A DNA stretch of 64,000 nucleotides from a delta proteobacterium MLS_D (GCA_002030015.1 LQBH01000035.1:1-64000), one strand, 5' to 3'. Shown: positions 46,470 to 56,300, counted from the first letter of the stretch. Translations and numbers: made by a program. The notes: generated by a model from the letters alone, not told the origin.

Positions 46470-46872
46470 GCGTAAATGCGCTTGTGCATGATCTGGTTAA
46501 CAGGTTTAATGCGAGAAATCAGCAGTAAACCGTTTACCCGCCGGGGGGCGGGGAAACGGGGATGCCTGTCAAAAACGGCGGCGCAATACATTGCCGGGCG
46601 TGCGGGAAAACCCGATATAAGCACCAAGTCGTTCATTGTGTGTGGCTTTTACGCCACACCTTGGTCGCCGGCGTCCTGAAATTGTTTTGTTTGATCACAT
46701 TCGAGACCGCAACTGTTTTTACCGGCCGGAAAAAGAACCGGGCAATCACGAGGACTTGGAGCGGCATGAGCAACCGCCAGCCGAAATCATTCGACATCCG
46801 GCGGCAATGGTACGACAATTGCTGCTCTATCGGCGATCGGCGGTTCCTTCACGTGCGGAGCGATAATAGTTC

Positions 46873-46901
46873 TTGACAACTGCTTAAAACTATAATTAAT
46901 T
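46873..46901 (+). promoter_or_regulatory. Possible promoter for the yceD-rpmF-fab operon
   Basis: A perfect TTGACA at 46873-46878 with TTAATT 17 bases later, and the yceD start 37 bases further. A better TATAAT lies only 12 bases after TTGACA, which is too close for standard use. Confidence 0.45.
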
Positions 46902-46937
46902 CTCTCTCTTTTTAGCGAGAGCATCCCGGTAGAGATC

Positions 46938-47486
46938 ATGAGTATAATAGTTTCGGAAATTCCCCCGGAGGGACTCTCGATTGACTGCACGAGAGACGAA
47001 TCGTGGTTTAAGAGCCGGGCACCGCAGGAAACGGCGCGTCGATTTCACGTGTATGAAATTCTGTTTCATTGCCGGGCTGACAGGGCGGGACAACGAGTAT
47101 CCCTCAGGGGCAACGTCGCGGTTCACTGCTCCACCGCCTGCACGAGGTGCCTGGAACTGTTTTCTCTGTCATTGAGGGGCGATTTTTTCTACGCGATGAC
47201 GCCCTCTCAGGCGGGGTACGAGCAGGACAGCGACACCGAACTGGCGGAAGGGGACCTGGAAACAGGGATTTACCGGGATGACCTTATCGAGCTGGAACCG
47301 ATCATACTCGAACAGGTCCTGCTGCAGTTTCCAATCAGCGCGGTTTGCAGCGAGAACTGCAAGGGGCTCTGCCCGGTGTGCGGGCAAAACCTGAACAAAG
47401 GCGATTGCGGCCACACGACGGAAGAAACGAAAAATTCGCCTTTCACGGTGTTAAAAAATTTCAAGGTAGCGAAAAAGGGGTCTTGA
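46938..47486 (+). CDS. yceD: YceD/DUF177 family protein
   Basis: A 182-residue protein of the YceD family, whose gene nearly always precedes rpmF. YceD is thought to act in 23S rRNA handling or ribosome assembly, but the mechanism is not settled. Diagnostic features are CTRCLE (about 72-77) in the middle and the C-terminal [17 protein letters not shown] cluster (about 137-153), which probably binds zinc together with the central cysteines. The rpmF gene starts 5 bases after the stop. Expression is likely tied to L32 and fatty-acid synthesis through this operon. Confidence 0.92.
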   Translation: MSIIVSEIPPEGLSIDCTRDESWFKSRAPQETARRFHVYEILFHCRADRAGQRVSLRGNVAVHCSTACTRCLELFSLSLRGDFFYAMTPSQAGYEQDSDTELAEGDLETGIYRDDLIELEPIILEQVLLQFPISAVCSENCKGLCPVCGQNLNKGDCGHTTEETKNSPFTVLKNFKVAKKGS

Positions 47487-47490
47487 AAAC

Positions 47491-47667
47491 ATGGCAAATC
47501 CGGTAAAAAGACATTCAAAAGCGAGACGGAACAAACGACGGTCCCACGACTCCCTTACGGCGCCGGCGACATCTCTTTGTCCTCAGTGTGGGGAACCAAA
47601 ACTGCCCCACCGGGCATGTCCTAACTGTGGCACCTACAAGGGCAGAGACGTGATACCGGCGGAATAG
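47491..47667 (+). CDS. rpmF: 50S ribosomal protein L32
   Basis: A 58-residue ribosomal protein. It begins with the universal [19 protein letters not shown] stretch and has a zinc ribbon formed by CPQCG (residues 30-34) and CPNCG (residues 43-47), the four-cysteine form that depends on zinc. It sits 5 bases after yceD and 65 bases before fabD, the conserved link of ribosomal and fatty-acid genes. The plsX and fabH genes that usually follow it are not here. Confidence 0.97.
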   Translation: MANPVKRHSKARRNKRRSHDSLTAPATSLCPQCGEPKLPHRACPNCGTYKGRDVIPAE

Positions 47668-47732
47668 CGGGCGGCCTGTGCCGATCGGCGCCCGCGCGAC
47701 ACCGATTTGTGGAAACGGAGACCTGACCGGTC

Positions 47733-48668
47733 ATGACAGCTGACTATGCCTTGGTGTTTCCCGGACAGGGGTCACAGTACCCGGGAATGGGAGAGGATCT
47801 GTATGCCGCCTTCGACGAGGCGAGGCAAACCTTCGAACAAGCATCGGAGGTCATCGGCCGGGACATGGCGGCGTTGTGTTTCGACGGCAGCCCGGAAGAA
47901 CTTGACAGCACCATCAATACCCAGACAGCGGTTTTCACCGTGGACGTGGCCGCCTTCAGGGTTTTCGAGCGTCACACTTCCGTGAGCCCGATTGCGGCCG
48001 CCGGGCATAGCCTTGGTGAATATGCCGCTCTTGCGTCGGCGGACGCGCTCCCGTTTTCGGATATGCTGCGTGTTGTCAAGGCCCGGGCAACGTTTATGCA
48101 CGAGGCGGTGCCGGCAGGGAGCGGTGCCATGGCCGCGATAATGAACGTGGACGGCTCCACCCTGGACAGGATCTGCCGCGAGTCGAACCGGGATGGCGCA
48201 ATCGTCGCGGCGGCAAATTTCAACGGACCGAGCCAGCTTGTTATATCGGGTACCGCAGCCGCCGTTGATGACGTGATCAGGCGGGCGCAGGCCGAGGGAG
48301 GCCGGGGCCGCAGGTTATCCATAAGCGTTCCCTGCCACTGCGGGCTGCTCGACGAGGCGTCCCGCCGTCTCGACGACACGCTTTCCAGTGTATCGTTTAA
48401 AAATTGTACCATTCCGGTTATTCCGAACTGTGATCCGGCGCTGACTCACACCCGGGAAACCACCCGCTCCCTCCTGGTCCGCCAGCTTACCGATCCCGTC
48501 AGGTGGCAGGAAACCATAGAACGAATGGCGGGGGAGGGCGTGACGACGATTATTGAGCTGGGGCCGAAAAAGACGCTTTCCGGCCTCATCAAACGTATCG
48601 TGCCGGGGATCCGGCTGTTCAATATCGAGGACCGTCGGTCCCTGGAGGAAACCCTGGCCGGTCTTTGA
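47733..48668 (+). CDS. fabD: Malonyl-CoA:ACP transacylase
   Basis: Moves the malonyl group from CoA to acyl carrier protein, which supplies the elongation unit for fatty-acid synthesis. The 311-residue protein opens with FPGQGSQYPGMG (9-20). The nucleophile is Ser93 in GHSLGEYAAL, the carboxylate-binding arginine should be that in VKARATFM (near 118), and the second catalytic residue is the His in VPCHCGLLDEAS (near 205). All are as in FabD. It leads the fabD-fabG-acpP-fabF group. Confidence 0.96.
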   Translation: MTADYALVFPGQGSQYPGMGEDLYAAFDEARQTFEQASEVIGRDMAALCFDGSPEELDSTINTQTAVFTVDVAAFRVFERHTSVSPIAAAGHSLGEYAALASADALPFSDMLRVVKARATFMHEAVPAGSGAMAAIMNVDGSTLDRICRESNRDGAIVAAANFNGPSQLVISGTAAAVDDVIRRAQAEGGRGRRLSISVPCHCGLLDEASRRLDDTLSSVSFKNCTIPVIPNCDPALTHTRETTRSLLVRQLTDPVRWQETIERMAGEGVTTIIELGPKKTLSGLIKRIVPGIRLFNIEDRRSLEETLAGL

Positions 48669-48694
48669 TCCGGATCGGCCGGGAGGGCAGGAAT

Positions 48695-49450
48695 ATGAAG
48701 GAACCGGGTATTCTGGACAATCGAGTCGCCCTCGTTACGGGAGCGTCCCGCGGCATCGGCCGGGCCGTGGCGGTACGGCTGGCCGCTATGGGTGCCTTCG
48801 TGTACATCAATTACCTCAGCAACGAGGAAGCCGCCCGTGAAACACTTGAAGCCGTCAAACGGGTCGGCGGACGCGGCGCCCCGGCGCCTTTCGATGTCGC
48901 GCACACGGAAAGCGTCCGCCATGCGACGACAAAAATTTTAAAGGAACAGTCCAGCCTCGACATACTGGTAAACAATGCCGGCATGACCATGAACGCCCTG
49001 GTCCTTCGTACCGGTGAAGCGGACTGGGATTCGCTCATGAACACCAATCTCAAGGGAACCTTCAATTGCTGCCGCGCCGTTCTCCGCGGCATGCTTCGAA
49101 GGCGATGGGGACGCATCGTCAACATGGTGTCAGTCGTCGCCGAGGGAGGTAACGCGGGGCAGGCCTGTTACGGGGCTTCGAAGGCGGGCGTCCTGGGTTT
49201 CACACGGTCACTGGCGAAGGAAGTGGGATCACGCAACATCTGCGTCAACGCCGTCGCGCCGGGATTCATTGAAACGGACATGACCACGGAACTGGACGGA
49301 AAAAACCGTCGACGGATTCTCGAACAGGTTCCCCTGGGGCGCATGGGAAATCCCGGGGACGTGGCCGGGGCCGTGGCGTTTCTCGTATCGCCGGACGCGG
49401 AATATATCACAGGACAGGTCATCCGCGTGAACGGCGGATTATACATGTAA
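48695..49450 (+). CDS. fabG: 3-oxoacyl-[ACP] reductase
   Basis: An NADPH-dependent short-chain dehydrogenase of 251 residues that reduces 3-oxoacyl-ACP to 3-hydroxyacyl-ACP. The cofactor loop is TGASRGIG (about 15-22), the NNAG motif is NNAGMTMN (about 92-99), and the active-site tyrosine and lysine are in CYGASKAG, preceded by the serine in MVSVV. The C-terminal YITGQVIRVNGGLYM is typical. The start at 48695 follows GGAGGG; the frame is open further up but overlaps fabD. Located between fabD and acpP. Confidence 0.95.
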   Translation: MKEPGILDNRVALVTGASRGIGRAVAVRLAAMGAFVYINYLSNEEAARETLEAVKRVGGRGAPAPFDVAHTESVRHATTKILKEQSSLDILVNNAGMTMNALVLRTGEADWDSLMNTNLKGTFNCCRAVLRGMLRRRWGRIVNMVSVVAEGGNAGQACYGASKAGVLGFTRSLAKEVGSRNICVNAVAPGFIETDMTTELDGKNRRRILEQVPLGRMGNPGDVAGAVAFLVSPDAEYITGQVIRVNGGLYM

Positions 49451-49500
49451 CGAAAAACCGGCGCGCATCGCGCGGCGTTATTACAAACAGGAGGAAACGA

Positions 49501-49749
49501 ATGGCCGTTGACATCGCGATTATCGAGGAAAAAGTAAAAGAAGCCGTCATCAATCAACTTAACATCACCGAGGAAGAGTACCGTCTCGACGCCGCCTTTA
49601 TCGACGATCTCGGGGCCGATTCCCTGGACATCGTTGAAATGGTGATGGCAATGGAAGATATTTTCGGGATCGAAATCGCCGACGAGGATCTCGAAAAGAT
49701 CCGGTACGTTCGGGACGTGGTCGAATATCTGAAACAGCGGGTTGCCTGA
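49501..49749 (+). CDS. acpP: Acyl carrier protein
   Basis: An 82-residue acidic carrier that holds growing fatty-acyl chains on a phosphopantetheine arm. Ser41 in LGADSLD is the attachment site. The four-helix pattern and strongly acidic composition are normal. A strong AGGAGG precedes the ATG, fitting its high expression. The next gene, fabF, starts only 4 bases after the stop. Confidence 0.97.
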   Translation: MAVDIAIIEEKVKEAVINQLNITEEEYRLDAAFIDDLGADSLDIVEMVMAMEDIFGIEIADEDLEKIRYVRDVVEYLKQRVA

Positions 49750-49752
49750 TTT

Positions 49753-51018
49753 ATGATGGATCGCGCGCGCAGAAGAGTCGTCGTCACGGGACTGGGAACA
49801 GTCAATCCTTTGGGGAATTCCGTGGCGGACACCTGGGCGGGCGTCCTGGCGGGCAGATCGGGCATAGGTCCGATCACGAAGTTCGATGCGACAGGTTTTT
49901 CCACCACCATAGCCGGTGAGGTCAAGGGTTTTGATCCGCTCGCCTTTATCGGCGCGAAGGAACTCCGCCGTCTCGATGATTTTATTATTTTCGCCCTGGC
50001 CGCCTCCCGCATGGCCGCTGACGACGCCGGGCTGGTCATCGACGAAAGCAACGCCGACCGTATCGGGGTACTCATGGGTTCCGCGATCGGCGGTCTCCAG
50101 ACAATCGAACGGGAAAAAGAAAATATCATGAAGGCGGGGCCGCGGCGCATGTCGCCCACGGCTATTCCGGCTGTCCTGGCGAATCTGGCGCCGGGCAACG
50201 TGGCTATACACCTCGGCGCCAGGGGCCCCATAAGCTGCGTCGTTACCGCCTGCGCCGCCGGCAACAACGCCATCAGCGATGCGGCAAGGCTTATCGCGGA
50301 CGGATACGCCGACGCGATGCTCACGGGAGGCACCGACGCCGCTGTCAGTCCGTTGGCCGTGGCTGGATTCAACGCCATGAGGGCCCTGTCGACACGGAAC
50401 GACGAACCGGAACGGGCGAGCAGGCCTTTCGACGCCGAACGGGACGGCTTCATTATCGGTGAAGGGGCCGCCGTCATGGTGCTCGAAGAACTTACAACGG
50501 CACTCGAACGAGGAGCAACTGTTCTCGCTGAAATCATCGGCACCGCGTCAACCTGCGACGCGTATCACATCGCGGCGCCGCCGCCCGGCCATCCGGGGGC
50601 TGCTCGTTGCATGGATCTCGCCTTGCGGGACGCCGGTCTTTCGCCGGCCGATGTCGACTACATCAACGCTCACGGCACATCGACGCAGCTCAACGATATC
50701 TACGAAACGCAGGCCATAAAGACGGTTTTCGGCGATCATGTCCAATCGCTGGCGGTGAGTTCCACCAAGTCTATGACGGGCCACATGCTCGGCGCTGCGG
50801 GCGGCATCGAGGCAGTGCTGACCGTCAAGGCTCTTAACGAAAACACGGTCCCCCCCACTATCAATCTCGACAATCCCGATCCCCAATGCGATCTCGATTT
50901 CACGCCTCACCGGCCGGTGCAAAGGAACCTTTCCGTTGCCATGTCGAATTCGTTCGGTTTCGGCGGCGTCAACTCAGTCATCGTGCTGAAAAAATTTGAT
51001 TCCGGGAGGTACTCGTGA
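49753..51018 (+). CDS. fabF: 3-oxoacyl-[ACP] synthase II
   Basis: A 421-residue condensing enzyme that extends acyl-ACP by two carbons from malonyl-ACP. The triad is Cys167 in TACAAGNNAI, His in NAHGTST (near 307) and His in GHMLGAAG (near 344). The KSMTGH lysine block is also present. Since fabH is missing from this locus, initiation must use an enzyme encoded elsewhere. Two adjacent ATG codons are possible starts. The stop overlaps the rpiB start. Confidence 0.96.
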   Translation: MMDRARRRVVVTGLGTVNPLGNSVADTWAGVLAGRSGIGPITKFDATGFSTTIAGEVKGFDPLAFIGAKELRRLDDFIIFALAASRMAADDAGLVIDESNADRIGVLMGSAIGGLQTIEREKENIMKAGPRRMSPTAIPAVLANLAPGNVAIHLGARGPISCVVTACAAGNNAISDAARLIADGYADAMLTGGTDAAVSPLAVAGFNAMRALSTRNDEPERASRPFDAERDGFIIGEGAAVMVLEELTTALERGATVLAEIIGTASTCDAYHIAAPPPGHPGAARCMDLALRDAGLSPADVDYINAHGTSTQLNDIYETQAIKTVFGDHVQSLAVSSTKSMTGHMLGAAGGIEAVLTVKALNENTVPPTINLDNPDPQCDLDFTPHRPVQRNLSVAMSNSFGFGGVNSVIVLKKFDSGRYS

Positions 51019-51476
51019 ATATCGCCATGGGAGCCGATCACGGCGGCTTCACCCTGAAAGAAGAATTAAAAACCTGGCTTGCCGGCAACGGCCACCGGTT
51101 GTTCGACGCGGGAACTGACAGCCTCGAATCCGTCGATTATCCTGATTTTGTCGGGGACGTGGTGGAAAATGTTCTGTCCGGCGCCGCGGACCGCGGTATA
51201 TTGATCTGTGGTTCCGGTATCGGAATGTCCATTACGGCTAACCGCTATCACGGTATCCGCGCGGCTCTCTGTCTTGATCCCGAAATGGCGAGATTAAGCA
51301 GGCAGCATAACGACGCCAACGTGCTTGTCCTGGCAGGACGGAAAACGGACGAAGAAACGGCGAAGGCAATCGTCGACACCTGGCTGACGACGGATTTCGA
51401 GGGCGGACGACATGTACCGAGGATTCGAAAAATCGAGTTGCTCAAGCCGCCGCCGAACACGCCTCTCCACAAATAA
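51015..51476 (+). CDS. rpiB: Ribose-5-phosphate isomerase B
   Basis: A 153-residue isomerase of the non-oxidative pentose phosphate pathway that interconverts ribulose- and ribose-5-phosphate. ADHGGF (about 7-12) binds the sugar phosphate, and Cys65 in ILICGSGIGMSI is the catalytic base. HNDANVLVLAGR (about 96-107) is the second family block. The GTG start overlaps the fabF stop by 4 bases, so it is coupled to the fatty-acid operon. In many relatives it precedes glyA, as here. Confidence 0.95.
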   Translation: MNIAMGADHGGFTLKEELKTWLAGNGHRLFDAGTDSLESVDYPDFVGDVVENVLSGAADRGILICGSGIGMSITANRYHGIRAALCLDPEMARLSRQHNDANVLVLAGRKTDEETAKAIVDTWLTTDFEGGRHVPRIRKIELLKPPPNTPLHK

Positions 51477-51490
51477 CGGAAGACGGGCAG

Positions 51491-51519
51491 GCGGCCCCGG
51501 GAGATGCTCCCGGGGCCGC
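51491..51519 (+). terminator. GC-rich hairpin after rpiB
   Basis: GCGGCCCCGGGA and TCCCGGGGCCGC form a perfect 12-bp stem with a 5-base loop, 14 bases after rpiB. No U-run follows, but it separates the fab operon from glyA. Confidence 0.6.
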
Positions 51520-51638
51520 TGCTCACATGTGCCCCGGACGATCAAGAGGCTTAATTTTATTTCAAACTTGAACTTTCAGAAACAAACCGGTAGAAGAATA
51601 TGTTGCCCTGAGCGCTGAAAACGAGGAGGATAAACAGA

Positions 51639-52889
51639 ATGTCTTTTTTACGAAACATCGATCCTGAAATCGCCGATGCCATACAAGAAGAAACACAGCG
51701 GCAGGCGGGGAAAATCGAGCTGATCGCTTCTGAAAATTTTGTCAGTGAAGCCGTCCTGGAAGCCCAGGGATCGATCATGACCAACAAGTACGCCGAGGGC
51801 TATCCCGGGAAACGGTACTATGGAGGGTGCGAGTTCGTCGATATCGCCGAAACGCTCGCCATTGAGCGGGCGAAGGAGCTTTTCGGCGCCGATCATGTCA
51901 ACGTGCAGCCCCACTCGGGCACGCAGGCCAACATGGCGGTGTATTTCGCAACGCTGCAACCGGGAGATACCGTCATGGGCATGAACCTGTCACACGGAGG
52001 ACACCTCTCGCACGGCAGCCCGGTCAATTTCTCGGGCCGCTTCTATAGCGTGGTCTCCTACGGAGTGGACCGGAAAACGGAAACCATAGACTTCAACGAA
52101 GTGGAAGAACAGGCGAAGAAGCACCGCCCGAAGATGATCATCGTGGGCGCGAGCGCCTATCCGCGCACCATTGATTTCGAGGCGTTCCGGACAGTCGCCG
52201 ATGAAGTCGGCGCCGTTATCATGGCCGATATCGCCCACATAGCGGGCCTGGTAGCGACCGGCTTGCACCCGTCGCCGGTGCCGACCTGCGAATTCGTTAC
52301 CACGACTACTCACAAAACCCTGCGTGGGCCAAGAGGCGGCATGGTCATGTGCCGGGAGGAATATGCGAAAACCCTGAACAGCCGTGTTTTCCCGGGCAGC
52401 CAGGGCGGGCCGCTGATGCACATCATCGCCGCCAAGGCGGTGGCCTTCAAAGAGGCGCTGCAGCCGGAATTCAAGCAGTACCAGCAACAGATCGTTGCCA
52501 ATGCCCGGGCCATGGCCGAAGAACTTATGGAACGCGGCATCCGTCTCGTATCAGGAGGAACCGACAACCACCTCATGCTGGTCGACTTGACCGACAAAGG
52601 GATCACGGGCCGGGATGTGGAAATTGCATTGGACCGGGCCGGCATTACAACCAATAAAAACGGCATTCCCTTTGACACGCGCGGACCCCAGGTGACGAGC
52701 GGCATACGACTTGGTACGCCGGCGATCACCACCCGGGGTATGAAAGAAGAGGAAATGAAAGTAATCGCGCGTATGATCGCTTCCATCATCGACGACGTTG
52801 AAAACGGGGCGGTCATAGCGAAAGTGCGGGACGAAGTGACGGCCCTCTGCGAGGCCTTCCCACTGTATAATGCGAGGCTTGCGCTTTAA
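51639..52889 (+). CDS. glyA: Serine hydroxymethyltransferase
   Basis: A 416-residue PLP enzyme that converts serine and tetrahydrofolate to glycine and methylene-tetrahydrofolate. The early [20 protein letters not shown] block (about 26-45) and the PLP lysine in [13 protein letters not shown] (near residue 228) are clear; the [14 protein letters not shown] stretch (about 52-65) belongs to the substrate site. Length is normal. It begins the second housekeeping group, followed by dCMP deaminase and nrdR. Confidence 0.97.
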   Translation: MSFLRNIDPEIADAIQEETQRQAGKIELIASENFVSEAVLEAQGSIMTNKYAEGYPGKRYYGGCEFVDIAETLAIERAKELFGADHVNVQPHSGTQANMAVYFATLQPGDTVMGMNLSHGGHLSHGSPVNFSGRFYSVVSYGVDRKTETIDFNEVEEQAKKHRPKMIIVGASAYPRTIDFEAFRTVADEVGAVIMADIAHIAGLVATGLHPSPVPTCEFVTTTTHKTLRGPRGGMVMCREEYAKTLNSRVFPGSQGGPLMHIIAAKAVAFKEALQPEFKQYQQQIVANARAMAEELMERGIRLVSGGTDNHLMLVDLTDKGITGRDVEIALDRAGITTNKNGIPFDTRGPQVTSGIRLGTPAITTRGMKEEEMKVIARMIASIIDDVENGAVIAKVRDEVTALCEAFPLYNARLAL

Positions 52890-52939
52890 CAGCGAAAGGA
52901 CTACGGGTCGCGGTATTCCCGCGGCCCGCGGGAAATTCA

Positions 52940-53404
52940 ATGAAATCACAACGAGAGGCGGCGGCTGAACGTCCCAGCTGGAACCGCTATTTCATGGACA
53001 TAGCGGAGCTGGTATCCATGCGGTCGACCTGCCTCAGGCGGCGGGTCGGCGCGGTACTCGTCCGGGATCGGCGGATTCTGACCACGGGATACAACGGCGC
53101 TCCTTCGGGCATTACGCATTGTATCGAACGCGGGTGCCTTCGGGAACAACTGCATATCCCCTCGGGAGAGCGCCACGAATTATGCCGGGGACTGCACGCA
53201 GAGCAGAATGCCATCATTCAGGCCGCCCTGCACGGCGTCAGCACTCGTGGCGCCACCCTGTACTGCACCAATCATCCATGCATCATCTGCTCAAAAATGC
53301 TTATCAACGCGGGCATTACGACGATTTTTTACCGGGACGGTTATCCCGACGAACTGTCGCGGGAAATGCTGGACGAAGCAGGCATCAAGGTGACATGCCT
53401 ATGA
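52940..53404 (+). CDS. dCMP deaminase (ComEB-like)
   Basis: A 154-residue zinc deaminase that converts dCMP to dUMP for thymidylate synthesis. His86 and Glu88 in LHAEQNAI and the cysteines 114 and 117 in HPCIIC form the zinc site. An additional Cys/His cluster ([16 protein letters not shown], 57-72) is typical of dCMP deaminases of the ComE type. It lies between glyA and nrdR, the conserved order, and its stop overlaps the nrdR start by an ATGA. Confidence 0.93.
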   Translation: MKSQREAAAERPSWNRYFMDIAELVSMRSTCLRRRVGAVLVRDRRILTTGYNGAPSGITHCIERGCLREQLHIPSGERHELCRGLHAEQNAIIQAALHGVSTRGATLYCTNHPCIICSKMLINAGITTIFYRDGYPDELSREMLDEAGIKVTCL

Positions 53405-53886
53405 AATGTCCTTTCTGTTCCAACAGCGAAAACAAGGTCATCGATTCCCGCCTCAGCAAAGACGGGAACTCGATCCGCCGACGGCGGGAATGTCTGGCCT
53501 GTTCACGGCGCTTCACTACCTACGAATACGTGGAAGACGTCATTCCCGTGGTCATCAAGAAGGACGGGAGACGGGAACCCTTCGACCGGGTGAAGATTCT
53601 CTCGGGACTGAAAAAGGCGTGCGAGAAACGGGCAATCAGCATGGATGCCATCGAAGCGGTCGTCGACCGCGTGGAGGAGTTCTGCCAGGAATCGCAGTTG
53701 AAAGAAATTCCCAGTTCGGTCATCGGGGAAAAAATCATGGAGGAACTCCACCGTCTGGACGGTGTCGCTTACGTGCGTTTCGCATCGGTGTACCGACAAT
53801 TCAAGGATGTGAACGACTTCATGGAAGAGCTCAAGGATGTTTTAAAAACCAATGAAACCAGGCGGTCCCGGACCAGGCGCACATAA
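53401..53886 (+). CDS. nrdR: Transcriptional repressor NrdR
   Basis: A 161-residue repressor of ribonucleotide reductase genes. A zinc ribbon with Cys3, Cys6, Cys31 and Cys34 binds DNA. An ATP-cone domain (about 46-136) senses ATP/dATP and begins with [18 protein letters not shown]. The MKCPFC start is invariant in the family, so I take the ATG at 53401 although an ATG two codons earlier is in frame. No NrdR box is apparent at the start of any gene in this window; its targets are elsewhere. Confidence 0.96.
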   Translation: MKCPFCSNSENKVIDSRLSKDGNSIRRRRECLACSRRFTTYEYVEDVIPVVIKKDGRREPFDRVKILSGLKKACEKRAISMDAIEAVVDRVEEFCQESQLKEIPSSVIGEKIMEELHRLDGVAYVRFASVYRQFKDVNDFMEELKDVLKTNETRRSRTRRT

Positions 53887-53896
53887 CGAGGCATAC

Positions 53897-54529
53897 ATGT
53901 TCACGGGCATAGTTGAGGGATTCGGCATACTGCAGTCAGTGACGCACCGCGGAGCGGACGCGGTGATGCGCTTTGACACAACGATGAGCCTGGTCGACAC
54001 GAAAGAGGGCGACAGCATATCCGTCAGCGGCGCCTGTTTGACGGTCACAAGTCTCGATGCCGACGGGTTCACCGTGGACGTATCCGCCGAAACACTCTCG
54101 AAAACGACGCTGGGAATAATACGGCGGGGCGATCGGGTCAACCTGGAACGGGCGCTTCGGCCGACCTCGTTTCTCGGCGGGCACCTGGTACTGGGCCACG
54201 TTGATTGTGTCGGGACCATTCGGGAGCGAATCCCCCGGTCGCAATCCCTGGTATTCGGGTTCGACGTGGTTCCACGTTTTGACAAATATATCGTGGAAAA
54301 GGGTTCCGTCACGGTCGACGGCATCAGCCTGACGGTGAACGAATGTGAAAAAAGCAGGTTCTATGTTACCATCATTCCGCACACAGCCGAAAAGACAACG
54401 CTGGGATTCAAAAAGGCGGGCGACCGGGTCAACATAGAAACGGATATCATAGGCAAATACGTGGAGAAGCTCGTCGCCCCCGGCGGCGGCATCGACATGG
54501 ATTTTCTCGCGGACAAAGGCTTTGTATGA
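53897..54529 (+). CDS. ribE: Riboflavin synthase, alpha subunit
   Basis: A 210-residue enzyme made of two lumazine-binding barrels (about 1-90 and 98-195). The MFTGIVEG start is invariant. It dismutates two molecules of dimethyl-ribityllumazine to riboflavin and a pyrimidine. ISVSGACLTV and VTVDGISLTVNE are the corresponding substrate strands of the two halves. The gene starts 10 bases after nrdR; ribD, which often stands at this position, is not present. Confidence 0.96.
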   Translation: MFTGIVEGFGILQSVTHRGADAVMRFDTTMSLVDTKEGDSISVSGACLTVTSLDADGFTVDVSAETLSKTTLGIIRRGDRVNLERALRPTSFLGGHLVLGHVDCVGTIRERIPRSQSLVFGFDVVPRFDKYIVEKGSVTVDGISLTVNECEKSRFYVTIIPHTAEKTTLGFKKAGDRVNIETDIIGKYVEKLVAPGGGIDMDFLADKGFV

Positions 54530-54580
54530 CAGCCTGGGGGCGTGCGCTCCCGATTATTACGATAACCGAGGTACAACGGC

Positions 54581-55780
54581 ATGGTAAACAGCGTCAAGGA
54601 AGGAATAGAAGATATAAAACAGGGAAAGATGGTTATCCTTGTGGACGACGAAGATCGTGAAAACGAAGGCGACCTGTGCATGGCGGCCGAACACGTGACG
54701 CCGGACGCAATCAATTTCATGGCGAAATACGGGCGCGGCTTGATCTGTCTCTCGCTCGCGGAGGAAATCGCCGACCGGCTGAATCTCACTCCCATGGTCA
54801 GCAACAACAAGGCCCGCTTTGAAACGGCTTTCACCGTATCGGTTGAGGCCCGCGAAAATGTCACGACGGGCATATCGGCCCGCGACCGGGCCGTGACCAT
54901 CCAGACGGCCATTGCCGACGGCGCCGGGCCTAACGATCTGGTCAGCCCGGGGCACGTGTTTCCCATTCGGGCCCGCCGCGGCGGCGTGCTCGTCCGGACC
55001 GGGCAGACGGAAGGATCCGTCGACCTCGCCCGCATGGCGAAGCTCAAGCCGGCGGGAGTTATATGCGAAATCATGAAAGATGACGGGACCATGGCCCGCA
55101 TGCCGGACCTGGAAATTTTCGCGGAGGAGCACGGTCTCAAGATTATCACCGTGGCCGACATTATCAATTTCAGGATGCAGCATGAACGCCTGATCAGGCG
55201 CGCCGCCGAGGCGAATCTTCCGACAGTGTACGGAGGAGATTTCAAAATCATCGTCTACGAAAACGACGTTGATGATATGAAACACATCGCCCTCGTCAAG
55301 GGCGAAATCGAACCGGATGAAGCGGTTCTCGTGCGGGTTCATTCGGAGTGTATAACAGGTGACCTTTTCGGTTCGCTCCGGTGCGATTGCGGCGACCAGC
55401 TTCACCGCGCCATGGAAATGATCGACCAGGAGGGTAAGGGCGTCATCGTGTACATGCACCAGGAAGGCCGGGGAATCGGACTGACCAATAAGATCCGGGC
55501 CTATAGTCTTCAGGAACAGGGCCTGGACACGGTCGACGCGAACCGCCATCTCGGCTTCAAGGACGACCTGCGAGATTATGGCATCGGCGCGCAGATTCTG
55601 GTCGACCTGGGCGTGCGAAAGATGCGCATACTCACCAACAATCCGAAGAAAATCATAGGGCTCGAAGGCTACGACGTTGAGGTGGTGGAACGTGTTCCCA
55701 TCATTATCACGCCGAATGAAAATAACAGACGCTACCTGGAAACAAAGAAAACGAGAATGGGACACTTGCTTGAATCATGA
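54581..55780 (+). CDS. ribBA: Bifunctional 3,4-dihydroxy-2-butanone-4-phosphate synthase / GTP cyclohydrolase II
   Basis: A 399-residue fusion. Residues 1-200 are the RibB part with [12 protein letters not shown] (22-33) and the YGRGLICL and SARDRAVTI blocks, which make the four-carbon unit from ribulose-5-phosphate. Residues 205-399 are RibA with the zinc-binding [18 protein letters not shown] (about 253-270) and the [16 protein letters not shown] block, which opens GTP. Both halves look complete. It supplies both substrates of the pathway up to the missing RibD step. Confidence 0.96.
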   Translation: MVNSVKEGIEDIKQGKMVILVDDEDRENEGDLCMAAEHVTPDAINFMAKYGRGLICLSLAEEIADRLNLTPMVSNNKARFETAFTVSVEARENVTTGISARDRAVTIQTAIADGAGPNDLVSPGHVFPIRARRGGVLVRTGQTEGSVDLARMAKLKPAGVICEIMKDDGTMARMPDLEIFAEEHGLKIITVADIINFRMQHERLIRRAAEANLPTVYGGDFKIIVYENDVDDMKHIALVKGEIEPDEAVLVRVHSECITGDLFGSLRCDCGDQLHRAMEMIDQEGKGVIVYMHQEGRGIGLTNKIRAYSLQEQGLDTVDANRHLGFKDDLRDYGIGAQILVDLGVRKMRILTNNPKKIIGLEGYDVEVVERVPIIITPNENNRRYLETKKTRMGHLLES

Positions 55781-55835
55781 TCATGTCCCGAAAGGCAATC
55801 ACGACAACATGCATACACCGGAGGAGGACGGCATC

Positions 55836-56300
55836 ATGGTCGCTACCATCGAAGGAAAACTTGAAGCCAGGGGGAAAAAATTCGGTCTCGTCGCGAGCCG
55901 TTTCAACGATTTCATCTGCTCCAGGCTTGTCGACGGGGCGCTTGACGCCCTGAAGCGGGCCGGCGCCGAAGAAGAAGATATCTCCCTCGTCAAGGTTCCC
56001 GGCGCTTTTGAGATACCGCTCCTGGCGAAGAAACTGGCGCAAAGCGGAAAATTCGACGCCGTCATCTGTCTCGGCGCTGTTATCCGCGGGGCAACACCGC
56101 ATTTTGAATACATCAGCGCCGAGGTAACCAAGGGAATCGCGCACGTGTCGCTGGAAACGGAAATTCCCATCGCTTTCGGCGTGTTGACGGCGGATACGAT
56201 TGAACAGGCGATCGAGCGTGCGGGGACAAAAGCCGGCAACAAGGGTTGGGACGCGGCCCTGTCGGCGATCGAGATGGCAAATCTCCTGGGCGCGCTATAG
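55836..56300 (+). CDS. ribH: 6,7-dimethyl-8-ribityllumazine synthase
   Basis: A 154-residue lumazine synthase that condenses the four-carbon phosphate with the ribityl-pyrimidine. SRFNDFI near residue 21, [14 protein letters not shown] near 53, [14 protein letters not shown] with the catalytic His near 88, and the C-terminal [16 protein letters not shown] are the family motifs. The start at 55836 follows GAGGAGG; an upstream ATG at 55809 is possible but less likely. It usually forms a pentamer or icosahedral shell. Confidence 0.96.
   Translation: MVATIEGKLEARGKKFGLVASRFNDFICSRLVDGALDALKRAGAEEEDISLVKVPGAFEIPLLAKKLAQSGKFDAVICLGAVIRGATPHFEYISAEVTKGIAHVSLETEIPIAFGVLTADTIEQAIERAGTKAGNKGWDAALSAIEMANLLGAL

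Larger units (their letters stand above)
46383..46937. other. Gene-free but structured region before the rpmF/fab operon
   Basis: I find no convincing gene in 555 bases. The minus-strand part holds the likely tRNA promoter. Two hairpins lie on the plus strand: 46530-46559 (CCGTTT and CCCGCC arms, 12 pairs with one mismatch) and 46623-46665 (outer ACCAAG/CTTGGT, inner GTGTGGC/GCCACAC). The last 60 bases hold a candidate promoter. Short open frames have no domain. Confidence 0.55.

Noticed and set aside
46476-46866. Small plus-strand genes between tRNA-Glu and yceD
   Set aside because: Several overlapping short frames compete, none with a ribosome site or a recognisable domain.
46891-46896. 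TATAAT as the -10 box of the yceD operon
   Set aside because: It is only 12 bases after TTGACA, which is outside the working range; a weaker -10 at 17 bases is listed instead.
54557-55765. 402-codon open frame on the minus strand
   Set aside because: It is antisense to ribBA and has no family signature.
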